A stretch of DNA of 64,000 nucleotides from UBA5109 sp965662565 (GCA_965662565.1 CBFIHS010000007.1:1-64000); one strand, 5' to 3'; positions 8,328-17,597 are shown, counted from the first letter of the stretch. Numbers and translations: made by a program. Notes: generated by a model from the letters alone, not told the origin.

Positions 8328-9461
8328 TCAAGAAGGATATAAAGAATAGCCTCCAGCTCTACTAATCACCAAACCTTCTAATTCTAGTTCTATTAATAAA
8401 CCAGTAATTTCAGAGGCCTGCAGCCCCGACCTCTGAATTATAGTGTCAACGCTACTGGTATCATCATCTAAACATTTAAGCAGATGCTTAGCCTTTCTTG
8501 ATAAGCCTTTTGAATTACTAATTTCTGAGCCTATTTTTGCTAGAACATTAAGCCTGTCTACGTTTTGAAAAGCCCCTAATTCATCTACAATATCCTGTGC
8601 GTTTTCTACCAATTTAGCACCTTGCCGTAAAAGATGATTACAGCCTTTAGCCATTTGATTACGCAAAGACCCTGGTACCGCAAAAACCTCACGACCTTGA
8701 TCCAAAGCATAGCGGGCTGTAATTAATGAGCCACTTTTCAAAGCTGCTTCTACAACTACAAGTCCTTGACTCAAACCACTAATAACACGGTTGCGCTGAG
8801 GGAAGTGCCAAGGTTTAGGCTGTGTCCCCAATGCAAACTCTGAAACAAGTGCACCATTCTCACTGAGCTTTTTTGCTAATTCTTTATGCTTGCTGGGATA
8901 GATCACATCAACACCACAACCCAATACAGCCGTACTTTGACCACCACTTTTTATGGCACCAATGTGGCTTTCTGCATCTATACCCAGCGCCATTCCGCTA
9001 CAAACAATATAACCAGCCTGAGCTAATTCACCCGCAAGCCTCATTGCTGTAACTCTTCCTCCTGGGCTCGGCAAACGAGTCCCTACCATTGCTATTTGTG
9101 ACAAAGATAAGCTTTCTACTCGCCCCTTTACATAGAGTAAAGGAGGCGGGTCCGGAATTTCTTTAAGTAATTTAGGATAAGATTCACAGTAGAAGGTTAC
9201 TAAATGTTGATCATCTTTTTCTTGCCATCTTAGAGCTTTTTGGACTGCTGTTTGAGTTGATCTTTTCGTTTGATGCTCTCGGCAGTTGTGCAAGAGCGAT
9301 TTGAGCTCAGCCGTCATAGCAGTGTTATTAATTAGGGCAAGGTCTTTTTTATAGATTGCTGATGGCTCAGAAAAACTATCCAATAAAAGATGAAAAATAC
9401 GGCAACTTATAGTTGGGGTAAGGCTTAAGCTAAGCCATGCAGATAGCTTATTAATGTCCAT
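8328..9461 (-). CDS. dprA: DNA-processing protein DprA
   Basis: 377 residues. DprA loads RecA onto incoming single-stranded DNA during natural transformation. The Rossmann-like core shows VGTRLPSPGG (around residue 117), SGMALGIDAESH, the nucleotide-binding AVLGCGVDVIYP and the FPQRNRVISGLS segment. A C-terminal winged-helix-like domain (about 310-377, SSVDTIIQRSGLQASEITGLLIELELEGLV) is intact. It reads from the same strand as the LysM gene 69 bases upstream, as in Pseudomonas. An inverted repeat (TGATCAT-CC-ATGATCA, 9465-9480) lies immediately before the start codon. In Pseudomonas tsaC and qor lie between dprA and hemF; here they are absent. Confidence 0.95.
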   Translation of the reverse strand: MDINKLSAWLSLSLTPTISCRIFHLLLDSFSEPSAIYKKDLALINNTAMTAELKSLLHNCREHQTKRSTQTAVQKALRWQEKDDQHLVTFYCESYPKLLKEIPDPPPLLYVKGRVESLSLSQIAMVGTRLPSPGGRVTAMRLAGELAQAGYIVCSGMALGIDAESHIGAIKSGGQSTAVLGCGVDVIYPSKHKELAKKLSENGALVSEFALGTQPKPWHFPQRNRVISGLSQGLVVVEAALKSGSLITARYALDQGREVFAVPGSLRNQMAKGCNHLLRQGAKLVENAQDIVDELGAFQNVDRLNVLAKIGSEISNSKGLSRKAKHLLKCLDDDTSSVDTIIQRSGLQASEITGLLIELELEGLVISRAGGYSLYPS

Positions 9462-9530
9462 GTATGATCATCCATGATCAATGAATATTGATTTTGATAT
9501 AGGGTTATTTGCGTTATGACGCCATTATGG

Positions 9531-9875
9531 TTACGGAACTATTACTTTGTCATTAACGTTTATTTGCATTTCACTACTCAACACCAAAGCAAAACTGTGA
9601 TTCTCAAATACTTTATAGATTAGTAGTCTTCCATAAATTTCACCACTAAAAACTCGTTTTGTTCGAGTCCTTGTGACAGTTTGAAAAAGCGAGTTGCTAC
9701 GAGGGTCTGTGACTACGTGCTCAGCTTTCTGTAATGCAAGAAGGTGCCCAACCTTGATTTGATCTTCTGCACCAACATTGACGATAAGGGTATTGCCCTT
9801 GCCGCCATAAACTCGACCAAATTCAATGTCTACAACAGAAGCCTCTACAGGGAAATTTGGCGGTGTTGGAAAAAA
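9531..9875 (-). pseudogene. Continuation of the LysM protein reading frame beyond an in-frame TAG
   Basis: Directly after the TAG at 9876-9878 the same reading frame stays open for 114 more codons to a TAA at 9531-9533. The translation begins FFPTPPNFPVEASVVDIEFG and ends LVLSSEMQINVNDKVIVP. It resembles the C-terminal domain of full-length Pseudomonas LysM proteins of the PA0020 type (as I remember that family): a VxDVxxG strand, a 'VGHLLAL' segment near the middle, a GRLLIYKVFENHSFALVL core and a final 'VNDKVIVP'. Because the frame does not change, one base substitution explains the break. There is no start codon with a ribosome binding site near the junction, so it is unlikely to be an independent gene. 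Confidence 0.75.
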
Positions 9876-10709
9876 CTACGAAGACAAGGTCGTGGCCTCT
9901 CCGACTACAAAATAGTCTCCTCTCCTAATTTCTTCAATGTCACTATCAATTAAAAGAGTGCCTTGCCCGTTTTCATTTTCCAAAAGGTTGGCTTTTCCAA
10001 TTAAGCGAGCTTGAATAGCAATAGTTTTGCCCGTTTGAGGGTCACTTAGCTCCTCAGCTGGTCTAACAATTTCATAATTTGAAAGCCCTGGCGTCCAATT
10101 TCCTATGGCATAAATAATGTCTCCTTCTCGAGAAAACTGAGTATCTGAGCGAGATGCCAAAACTCTTGGGGCTGTATCTAAATCACCCAGAGAAATAATT
10201 CGATTATTACTCAGAAAAGAGCTAATTGATTCAAGCGAAATTGCAGGAATTGGGCTTAATAATGATTCTCTTCGAACTCTTGGAGAAAGACGAACTATTG
10301 GCAAATCAGTATCATTGGTTGCTCTAAGGTTTCCACCCCTTTGAACTATTACCCTAGGGGCCCCGTCAATATAGATAAGCTCCAATGCATCACCGGGATA
10401 AATAAGGTCCGGGTTTTCAACCTGTGGATTTATTTGCCATATTTCAGGCCACAACCAGGGCTCCTCAAGAAATACTCCTGCTATATCCCATAAAGTATCA
10501 CCTTCAACAACAATATAACTTTGTGGTGAGCCTTCACGTAAAGTGAGTACATCTCCTTGTTGGGCGTGCACAAAAGATAAGGGAGCAAAAAGCGCAAGAA
10601 ATAAAACGACTAATAGCCCAGCCGATTTCAATGCTCTTTTTACCCTTAAATTTACCCTTAAAACTTCTGCTATAGAAATGAACGGTGCCTTGAAGCGAGT
10701 TTTTTGCAT
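9876..10709 (-). CDS. LysM domain protein, truncated by an in-frame amber codon
   Basis: 277 residues before the stop. A basic N-terminal segment leads into a hydrophobic signal-like helix (about residues 30-48) ending FVHAQ, so the protein is probably exported. A single LysM domain follows (about 63-115: SYIVVEGDTLWDIAGVFL, NPDLIYPGD), which binds peptidoglycan. The rest is a beta-rich domain. I chose the ATG at 10709 because GGAGAGG sits six bases upstream; a TTG two codons earlier is also in frame. Homologues next to dprA and def are about 340 residues, and the missing C-terminus is found in the same frame after the TAG. Probably co-transcribed with dprA. Confidence 0.85.
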   Translation of the reverse strand: MQKTRFKAPFISIAEVLRVNLRVKRALKSAGLLVVLFLALFAPLSFVHAQQGDVLTLREGSPQSYIVVEGDTLWDIAGVFLEEPWLWPEIWQINPQVENPDLIYPGDALELIYIDGAPRVIVQRGGNLRATNDTDLPIVRLSPRVRRESLLSPIPAISLESISSFLSNNRIISLGDLDTAPRVLASRSDTQFSREGDIIYAIGNWTPGLSNYEIVRPAEELSDPQTGKTIAIQARLIGKANLLENENGQGTLLIDSDIEEIRRGDYFVVGEATTLSS

Positions 10710-10873
10710 CCTCAACCTCTCCAGTTTTCTTTAACGGCCCTCAAAAACTCATACCAAACGTAGTTCAAAATAAGTGAGTTTTCAAATTTTGTATTTGCCA
10801 CATTTTACCAATAAGGTCACTAGTTATATATACTTAGAGCTGCTTTTTTAGGTAAATTGTGGTTTGTTTAAAG

Positions 10874-10890
10874 TTCTTCAACTTGAAGAA
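10874..10890. promoter_or_regulatory. Perfect inverted repeat upstream of def
   Basis: TTCTTCAA-C-TTGAAGAA, eight-base arms around one base, about 64 bases before the def start and in the 244-base divergent gap between the LysM gene and def. The one-base spacer makes it a protein-binding palindrome rather than a hairpin. No regulator is identified. No convincing promoter hexamers were found around it. Confidence 0.35.
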
Positions 10891-10953
10891 TTAATAATTA
10901 GCCCTGAAATAGCGTATTATTGCATCCAATTTTACTTGTACTGACTATTTACA

Positions 10954-11472
10954 ATGAGCTTGCTAGAAATACTTGAATTCCCAGACCCCAGGCTAAGAAA
11001 GAAGGCAAAACCTGTAAAAGAGGTTGATGCCACCTTAAAACAGTCTATCGAAGATATGTTTGAGACGATGTATGCCGCTTCAGGCATAGGCTTGGCAGCA
11101 ACCCAAGTAAATATCCATAAGCGTTTACTTGTTATCGATATCAATGATGAGGATGAAGAACCAAATCCTCTGGTTTTTATTAACCCCGAGGTGACTGTTA
11201 TTGATCCAGAGCCTCATCGACATGAAGAAGGGTGCTTGTCAGTTCCTGGCTATTATGAATTTGTAGAGCGCCCTCGGAAAGTTCTAGTAAACGCTTTAAA
11301 CGCTGACGGCGAGGCTTTTGAAATGGAAGCAGAAGGCTTACTTGCAGTGTGCATTCAACATGAAATTGACCATTTAGATGGCAAGCTATTTGTTGATTAC
11401 CTTTCTGTTTTAAAAAGACAGCGCATAAAGAACAAGTTAGAAAAAGAACAAAAGCAAAAAATATCTACTTAA
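10954..11472 (+). CDS. def: Peptide deformylase
   Basis: 172 residues. It removes the N-formyl group from nascent proteins with a catalytic Fe2+/Zn2+. All three signature motifs are present: GIGLAATQ (44-51), EGCLS (92-96, metal ligand Cys94) and HEIDH (136-140, two metal-ligand histidines and the catalytic Glu137). The N-terminus MSLLEILEFPDPRLRKKAKP matches the family start. It is followed after 33 bases by fmt, its functional partner that formylates initiator tRNA, and then by rsmB, so the three form an operon. Confidence 0.98.
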   Translation: MSLLEILEFPDPRLRKKAKPVKEVDATLKQSIEDMFETMYAASGIGLAATQVNIHKRLLVIDINDEDEEPNPLVFINPEVTVIDPEPHRHEEGCLSVPGYYEFVERPRKVLVNALNADGEAFEMEAEGLLAVCIQHEIDHLDGKLFVDYLSVLKRQRIKNKLEKEQKQKIST

Positions 11473-11505
11473 TATTCAACGCTTACTGTGAGCTCTCTTT
11501 TTTCT

Positions 11506-12474
11506 ATGAATAAGCCCGCTTTACGAATTGGATTTGCCGGCACTCCAGAATTTGCCGCAGAGCATCTTAGTACTCTTTTGCAAGAAAGCCTTAACCTTGT
11601 ATGTGTTTATACTCAACCTGATCGACCCGCAGGAAGAGGTAAACAAGCACAGGCTAGTGCAGTTAAAAAGCTAGCAATAAAACATAATCTCCCTGTCTTA
11701 CAGCCTGCAAGTCTCAAGACATACGAAGCTGAAGAGGAGTTTAAAGCTTTTAATCTTGATGTTCTTATCGTGGTCGCTTACGGACTGATTCTCCCAAAAA
11801 GTATTTTAGATATCCCAAATAAAGGCTGCATTAATGTGCATGCTTCTTTATTGCCCCGCTGGCGTGGAGCTGCACCAATCGAAAGAGCTATTCTTGCTGG
11901 AGACCAGGAAAGCGGTATCACCATTATGCAAATGGATGCCGGTCTTGATACGGGCGATATGCTTTGTCGTAAGGCGACAACTATAAACTCTGACGACACA
12001 AGTGCAAGCCTTACTCTTCGTTTAGTAAAACTTGGTCAAACAGCCTTATTAGAAACGCTTAAACAAATTCATGAAGGTTCTTTGAACCCTATTAAACAAG
12101 ATGACTCCTTAAGCACCTACGCTAGAAAATTAGATAAAAAAGAGTCCTTAATTAGTTGGAACACAAGTGCCGAAAAAATCCAGCGTCAAGTAAATGCTTT
12201 CTATCCTCGCTCACCTGCCTACACTTTCTATGATGGACAGCGTTTAAGAATTATTGAAGCATTAAGTATTGATGATGCCGCCAATGAAGAAACTGGAACC
12301 ATTGTTCAAATTTCAAATGAGGGCATAAAGGTTTGCTGCTCTTCATCATGCCTTTTAATAAAAAGATTTCAACTTTCAGGTAAATCTGAAACCGGTATTA
12401 AAGAATTTTTAAATGGTAGAAAAGATTTTTTTACCTTAGGTTCTAGTTTTAGCTTTACAGAAAATGAACTCTAA
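11506..12474 (+). CDS. fmt: Methionyl-tRNA formyltransferase
   Basis: 322 residues. It transfers formyl from 10-formyl-tetrahydrofolate to Met-tRNAfMet. The N-terminal Rossmann domain starts RIGFAGTPEFAAEHL, and the catalytic segment NVHASLLPRWRGAAPI with the formyl-folate site is intact, followed by the GITIMQMDAGLDTGDM stretch. The C-terminal OB-fold domain is present. A GTG at 11488 would add six residues; I prefer the ATG at 11506 because MNKPALRIGFAG matches the family N-terminus. Its last eleven bases overlap the rsmB start, implying translational coupling. Confidence 0.97.
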   Translation: MNKPALRIGFAGTPEFAAEHLSTLLQESLNLVCVYTQPDRPAGRGKQAQASAVKKLAIKHNLPVLQPASLKTYEAEEEFKAFNLDVLIVVAYGLILPKSILDIPNKGCINVHASLLPRWRGAAPIERAILAGDQESGITIMQMDAGLDTGDMLCRKATTINSDDTSASLTLRLVKLGQTALLETLKQIHEGSLNPIKQDDSLSTYARKLDKKESLISWNTSAEKIQRQVNAFYPRSPAYTFYDGQRLRIIEALSIDDAANEETGTIVQISNEGIKVCCSSSCLLIKRFQLSGKSETGIKEFLNGRKDFFTLGSSFSFTENEL

Positions 12475-13798
12475 TACTACTGTATACAAAGCATCAAATG
12501 ATTCCAGCCGTTTAATTGCTGTAAAAATTATTACGCAATTGATAAACCAAAATGGTTCTCTATCAAGCTTATTAGAAAAATTAAATAAGCAAGATAGTCT
12601 AGAAAAAAAAGCTTTAGTTCAAGCGCTTTGTTTTGGTGTTTGCCGTCATTATCATGAACTTTCAGCTATCGCCAATAATTTTCTAAAAAAGCCTCTTCGT
12701 AAAAAAGACCATGATATTTATTCTTTACTTTTAGTTGGAATTTATCAGCTTTCTTTTATGAGAATGCCAGATTATGCAGTTGTTAATGAATGCGTAGCAA
12801 CGTGTAAAAAGTTAAAAAAAATCTGGGCTAAAAATTTAATCAACGCTGTTCTGCGTTCCACTATTAGAGAGACTGAAGCTATTCAGAAGCTTTTAGAGTC
12901 CTCCCTAGAATCAAAGTACTCACATCCATTGTGGTTGATAAAACTTTTACAAGAATATTGGCCAGAAAATTATTCTGATCTCCTAAAAGCTAACAACCAA
13001 CAGGCGCCTATGACTTTGCGAGTTAACTGCAGCACTACTTCTACTGAGGGTTATCAACAACAGCTTTCTCAATTGAATATTGATGCAAGTCGCGGAGATT
13101 TAGCGCCTCACTCCTTAATCCTAAAAAAACCTGTTTCAGTTGATCTTTTGCCAGGGTTTCAAGCTGGAGATGTTAGCATTCAAGACGAAGCGTCACAAAT
13201 GGCTGCTATTATTTTAAATCCTAAAAAGGGTGAGCGGATTTTAGATGCCTGCTCAGCACCTGGAGGCAAAACCTGCGCCCTGCTTGAACTAGCTCCAGGA
13301 GCAAAAGTATACGCTGTCGATAATGATCAATCACGACTAGCAAAAGTAAGCGATAACCTTAAGAGAATTAAAGCCTCAGCTGAACTAAGCTGCGCGGATA
13401 TAATTCAGCAAGCATATGCTTGGCAACAAGCTCAACACAATTTCGATCGTATTTTACTTGATGTTCCATGCTCAGCAAGCGGGGTTATAAGACGCCACCC
13501 GGACATTAAAATCTTGCGCCAGCCAGAAAATATACAAGAACTTGTAAAGTTACAGTCTAAGATATTAGATGCGGTATGGCCTTTGTTATCAATGGGAGGC
13601 CATTTGCTTTACTCTACCTGCTCAGTTCTTAAATCAGAAAATTCTTATCAAATCGAGGAGTTTCTAGCCCGAACGCCTGATGCGAAAGAACTTACAATCA
13701 ATCTAGATTTCAGTATTGCCTGCTCACATGGCAGACAACTTTTTCCAACAACAGGCTCTTACGATGGTTTTTATTATGCTTTACTGCAAAAGTGTTAA
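12464..13798 (+). CDS. rsmB: 16S rRNA (cytosine-967-C5)-methyltransferase RsmB
   Basis: 444 residues. An N-terminal NusB-like RNA-binding domain (about 1-140) is followed by the NOL1/NOP2/Sun methyltransferase fold. The SAM site is at LDACSAPGGKT, and both conserved cysteines are visible, in DVPCSASGVIRRHPD and in YSTCSVLKSEN (the nucleophile in RsmB). It methylates C967 of 16S rRNA. The ATG overlaps the fmt 3' end. Its last codons are followed 48 bases later by trkA, giving the def-fmt-rsmB-trkA order shared with Pseudomonas. Confidence 0.97.
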   Translation: MNSNTTVYKASNDSSRLIAVKIITQLINQNGSLSSLLEKLNKQDSLEKKALVQALCFGVCRHYHELSAIANNFLKKPLRKKDHDIYSLLLVGIYQLSFMRMPDYAVVNECVATCKKLKKIWAKNLINAVLRSTIRETEAIQKLLESSLESKYSHPLWLIKLLQEYWPENYSDLLKANNQQAPMTLRVNCSTTSTEGYQQQLSQLNIDASRGDLAPHSLILKKPVSVDLLPGFQAGDVSIQDEASQMAAIILNPKKGERILDACSAPGGKTCALLELAPGAKVYAVDNDQSRLAKVSDNLKRIKASAELSCADIIQQAYAWQQAQHNFDRILLDVPCSASGVIRRHPDIKILRQPENIQELVKLQSKILDAVWPLLSMGGHLLYSTCSVLKSENSYQIEEFLARTPDAKELTINLDFSIACSHGRQLFPTTGSYDGFYYALLQKC

Positions 13799-13846
13799 AC
13801 TGTCCAAATCCGTCGAAGTTGCTTACTGAAAAGCTTTGGATCATTA

Positions 13847-15220
13847 ATGAAAATTATCATTCTAGGCGCCAATAAAGTTGGTGCAAGTCTAGCTGAAAAC
13901 CTTGCTAAAGAAGCGAATGACATCACTGTTGTTGACTCCGATAGTAACCGTTTAAGAGAGCTTAAAGACCGTTTAGATATTGCCACCACAACCGGACAAC
14001 CTTCTTTCCCTAATATCCTCGAAGATGCCGGCGCTAAAGATGCTGATATGTTAATTGCTGTTACAGATAGCGATGAAATCAATTTGGTTGCTTGTCAGAT
14101 TGCTTATAGTTTGTTTCGTACTCCAAAGAAAATTTGCCGACTTCGCGCCAATTCTTACGTTAATTCTCCAAAACTATTCTCACCGGAAGCTATCCCTATT
14201 GATGTTGTAATTAGCCCGGAAGCTATTGCCTCACACTACATTAAAAGCCTTTTAGACCTCCCAGGCTCTCTTCAGGTCATGGATTTTGCAGAAGGCCTCG
14301 TTCAGTTAGTAGCTGTGCAAGCTGAACAAGGTGGCCCTCTAATAAATCAAGAAATAAAAACTCTGCGAGAACACATGCCTTCAATTGATACTCGTGTGGC
14401 AGCTATATTCCGCAAAAATCGCCCCATCATCCCCCAAGGGGATACCGTGATTGAGCGAGATGATGAAGTTTTCTTTATTGCTGCTAAAGAAAATATCCGC
14501 TCTGTCATGAGTGAAATGCGTAAGGTTGATAAACCTTATAAACGAATTATCATCGCTGGTGGTGGCAATATTGGAGAACGCCTTGCTGCTGCTATTGAGA
14601 AACAATACCGCACCAAAATTCTAGAAGTCGATGCCGCTCGTTGTGATTTTTTGGCTGAATCTCTTCAACACAGCACCATCCTTCATGCCGATGCTTCCCA
14701 GCAAGATGTTCTTCTTGAAGAAGGGGTTGATACAGCAGACGTTTTCTTAGCGCTTACTAATAATGACGAAGCTAATATTATGTCTTCCTTATTGGCCAAG
14801 CGCCTCGGGGCCGGCAAAGTTATGACCTTAATTGCCAACCCTGCCTACGTTGACCTGGTCCAGGGCGGCGAAATAGATATTGCAATTTCACCTCAACAAG
14901 CAACTATCGGTAGTTTGCTAACCCATATTCGTCGTGGCGATATCGTTAATGTTCACTCTTTACGTCGCGGTGCCGCTGAGGCGATTGAAGTGATTGCCCA
15001 TGGAGACAAATCAACTTCTAAAGTTGTCGGCAAGACAATTGAAAAAATTGAATTACCTTCTGGAACTACTATCGGAGCCATTGTTCGAGAGGGTAAGGTT
15101 TTAATTGCTCATGATGACATAGTGATTGAAACTGACGATCATGTGATTTTATTTATGGTAGATAAACGTAAAATCGCCGAAGTTGAAGCTTTATTTCAAG
15201 TTGGCTTTACCTTTTTCTAA
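13847..15220 (+). CDS. trkA: Trk potassium uptake system NAD-binding regulatory protein TrkA
   Basis: 457 residues built from two tandem RCK units. Each has an NAD-binding glycine motif (GANKVGASLAENL near the start, AGGGNIGERLAAAIE near residue 240) followed by a TrkA_C domain. This cytoplasmic subunit gates the TrkH channel in response to nucleotides. The C-terminal half ends in IETDDHVILFMVDKRKIAEVE, typical of the second TrkA_C domain. trkH begins 23 bases downstream, so the two subunits are very likely translated from one message. Confidence 0.98.
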   Translation: MKIIILGANKVGASLAENLAKEANDITVVDSDSNRLRELKDRLDIATTTGQPSFPNILEDAGAKDADMLIAVTDSDEINLVACQIAYSLFRTPKKICRLRANSYVNSPKLFSPEAIPIDVVISPEAIASHYIKSLLDLPGSLQVMDFAEGLVQLVAVQAEQGGPLINQEIKTLREHMPSIDTRVAAIFRKNRPIIPQGDTVIERDDEVFFIAAKENIRSVMSEMRKVDKPYKRIIIAGGGNIGERLAAAIEKQYRTKILEVDAARCDFLAESLQHSTILHADASQQDVLLEEGVDTADVFLALTNNDEANIMSSLLAKRLGAGKVMTLIANPAYVDLVQGGEIDIAISPQQATIGSLLTHIRRGDIVNVHSLRRGAAEAIEVIAHGDKSTSKVVGKTIEKIELPSGTTIGAIVREGKVLIAHDDIVIETDDHVILFMVDKRKIAEVEALFQVGFTFF

Positions 15221-15242
15221 TGCCTGGCTTAATAAATAGACT

Positions 15243-16691
15243 ATGCACTTTCTAGTAATTTTACGCATTTTAGGCATCTTATTGATGCTTTTCAGCCTTA
15301 CTCTGGCTCCTCCTCTAGCCCTTTCTATTGTTTATGAAGATGGAAGTTCTCGGGCTTTTATTACAGCTTTAGTTATAACCTTCGCTTCTGGTCTTATTTT
15401 GTGGATTCCTACCCACAACCATAAAAGTGACTTAAGGACTCGCGACTGCTTTTTAATAGTGACATTGTTTTGGACCGTGCTAAGTTCAGTTGGAAGCATT
15501 CCTTTCCTGATGTCTGATGGGCTTAACATGTCATTTACCGATGCCATTTTTGAATCGGTGTCTGGCCTAACCACTACAGGTGCCACCGTTCTATCTGGTC
15601 TTGATCAATTGCCCAAATCAATTCTTTATTATCGCCAACAATTACAGTGGCTTGGGGGTATGGGTATCATCGCTATTGCTGTTGCTATCCTGCCAATGCT
15701 AGGAATTGGTGGAATGCAACTCTATAAAGCAGAAACTCCTGGGCCAGTAAAAGATAATAAGCTTTTACCTAGAGTCACCGAAACAGCAAAAGCCCTTCTC
15801 TATATTTATGTCAGCCTAACCATACTTTGTGCTCTAGCTTATTACTTTGCTGGAATGGACGCATTTGATGCTATTGGCCATAGCTATGCCACTATAGCAA
15901 TTGGCGGTTTTTCGACACATGATGCTAGCATTGCTTATTTTCAAAACCCCATGATCGAAATGATTGCTGTCTTTTTTATGGTAATTGCTGGAATTAATTT
16001 CACTTTACATTTTATGGCCATCCGGTCACGAAAACTCAAAAATTACTGGGGTGACACTGAGCTCAAATTTTATATATATATGCTTCTAGGCATTTCTGTT
16101 ATAACAGTTCTATTCCTGTATTTTTCAGGAACTTATGACGCTCAAAATGCTTTTTTTAAGGGTGTTTTTGAAGTTGTTTCTATCAGCACAACAACTGGCT
16201 TTAGCTCAGGTGATTTTAGTTCATGGCCAACGTTTTTGCCTTTTCTGCTTTTCTATATGGCCATTATAGGTTCATGCGCAGGTTCAACTGGTGGCGGCAT
16301 GAAGGTCATCCGAATTGTATTAATTATTAAGCAAGGTTTTCGAGAGCTCAAAAGACTTATTCATCCAAATGCTGTTATTCCTATTAAACTTGGCAACGCT
16401 AGGGTTCCAGATCGAGTAGTAGAATCAGTCTGGGGTTTCTTCTCAGTTTACGTCATGGCTTACATGACAATGTTGTTGGCCTTACTTGCTACTGGTTTAG
16501 ATATTACTACAGCCTTTACCGCAGTAGGCGCAAGCATAAATAATCTAGGCCCTGGTTTAGGTGAAGTGTCTGAAACCTATGGTCAAATGCCAGCATCCAG
16601 CAAATGGGTTCTGTGTTTAGGAATGTTACTAGGCCGCTTAGAAGTTTTCACTTTGCTTGTATTATTGACACCTCAGTTTTGGCGTGACTAA
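15243..16691 (+). CDS. trkH: Trk potassium uptake channel TrkH
   Basis: 482 residues, about ten to twelve membrane helices arranged as four M1-P-M2 repeats. Selectivity-filter-like segments are visible: SGLTTTGATVLSG near residue 110, AIGGFSTHDAS, STTTGFSSGD and the final SINNLGPGLGEV. The GSCAGSTGGGMKVIR loop (around residue 345) is the conserved intramembrane gate region. K+ uptake is at the inner membrane with TrkA. The pairing of adjacent trkA and trkH differs from E. coli, where they are unlinked. It converges on the acyltransferase gene with 21 bases between ends and no clear terminator. Confidence 0.97.
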   Translation: MHFLVILRILGILLMLFSLTLAPPLALSIVYEDGSSRAFITALVITFASGLILWIPTHNHKSDLRTRDCFLIVTLFWTVLSSVGSIPFLMSDGLNMSFTDAIFESVSGLTTTGATVLSGLDQLPKSILYYRQQLQWLGGMGIIAIAVAILPMLGIGGMQLYKAETPGPVKDNKLLPRVTETAKALLYIYVSLTILCALAYYFAGMDAFDAIGHSYATIAIGGFSTHDASIAYFQNPMIEMIAVFFMVIAGINFTLHFMAIRSRKLKNYWGDTELKFYIYMLLGISVITVLFLYFSGTYDAQNAFFKGVFEVVSISTTTGFSSGDFSSWPTFLPFLLFYMAIIGSCAGSTGGGMKVIRIVLIIKQGFRELKRLIHPNAVIPIKLGNARVPDRVVESVWGFFSVYVMAYMTMLLALLATGLDITTAFTAVGASINNLGPGLGEVSETYGQMPASSKWVLCLGMLLGRLEVFTLLVLLTPQFWRD

Positions 16692-16712
16692 GGTTTAAAA
16701 AGCTCAGTAAGT

Positions 16713-17597
16713 TTAATGGGTTCTCGAATAGGGCTCGTCTTTTCCTTCAGGTTGATACCTAAAGCGCTTGTATTCCCATTGGTATTGTTCGGGTTCATCA
16801 AGGGCGGCCATCTCAACAGTCTTATTAAGGCCCTTGAGGGCTGTTGGCATATGCTCGGCATATATATCTGGGTCAGGTTGCTTGAAAATCACCTTGAACC
16901 CATCTTGTGTTCTTTTTGCATAGCACAACAAGGCTTTTGCTTCTGTCTTCTGCAAAAGCCTAGATATTAAAGTCATGGTATAAGCGTCCTGACCAAAAAA
17001 CGGCGCAAACTCTCCCGCATTAGGCGCTGGGATTTGATCTGGCAGTATCCCCGTCATCTCACCTCTTCGTAAGGAACCCAACACAGCAGCAACCCCTTTA
17101 CTTGAAGCAGGATACAAAGAGGCGCTGCCACGACTTCTTGATGACAATACTAGTTTAGCTAGTTCTGGATTTTTAGGCTCTTGATAAAGCTGGGAACACT
17201 TCCCTAAACTACTCAAATAAAGCCCCATTAGCTCCCAATTACCATGATGTGGCCCCAAAAGAACTAAGCCTTTGCCAAGGGCCATAGCATTATGGAAAAG
17301 TTCAGATCCCTCTATTTCAGTTATAGAATTAATTACGTTTGAGATGGGCCAAAGCCAAACTGAACCACTCTCTGCTAGAGTCATTCCTGTATTTTCTAGA
17401 CTGCGTTTTACTAATAGTAATCGCTCCTCATCACCTAAGTCAGGAAAACAAAGCTTTAGATTAGTTTGACTTGTTTGAAACAATCGAGATTTTGTAAAAT
17501 AAAAGCAAAAGCCTACAAATTTGCCAACTTTTCTAGAGTTTCGCAACGAAAGAAGCGACATAAGCTTAACAAAAATAATAATTAGTTTGCTCTTCAA
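16713..17597 (-). CDS. LpxL/HtrB-type lipid A biosynthesis acyltransferase
   Basis: 294 residues. The HxxxxE catalytic motif of the lysophospholipid-like acyltransferases is clear in GPHHGNWELMGL, followed by LPDQIPAPN and FFGQDAYTMTLISRL. An N-terminal hydrophobic stretch (about 5-33) probably anchors it to the inner membrane. Family members add a secondary acyl chain (laurate or myristate) to Kdo2-lipid IVA. Whether this is LpxL-like or LpxM-like cannot be told from motifs. It faces trkH convergently and glyQ divergently, the same position as the lauroyl acyltransferase gene near glyQ in Pseudomonas. Confidence 0.9.
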   Translation of the reverse strand: MKSKLIIIFVKLMSLLSLRNSRKVGKFVGFCFYFTKSRLFQTSQTNLKLCFPDLGDEERLLLVKRSLENTGMTLAESGSVWLWPISNVINSITEIEGSELFHNAMALGKGLVLLGPHHGNWELMGLYLSSLGKCSQLYQEPKNPELAKLVLSSRSRGSASLYPASSKGVAAVLGSLRRGEMTGILPDQIPAPNAGEFAPFFGQDAYTMTLISRLLQKTEAKALLCYAKRTQDGFKVIFKQPDPDIYAEHMPTALKGLNKTVEMAALDEPEQYQWEYKRFRYQPEGKDEPYSRTH

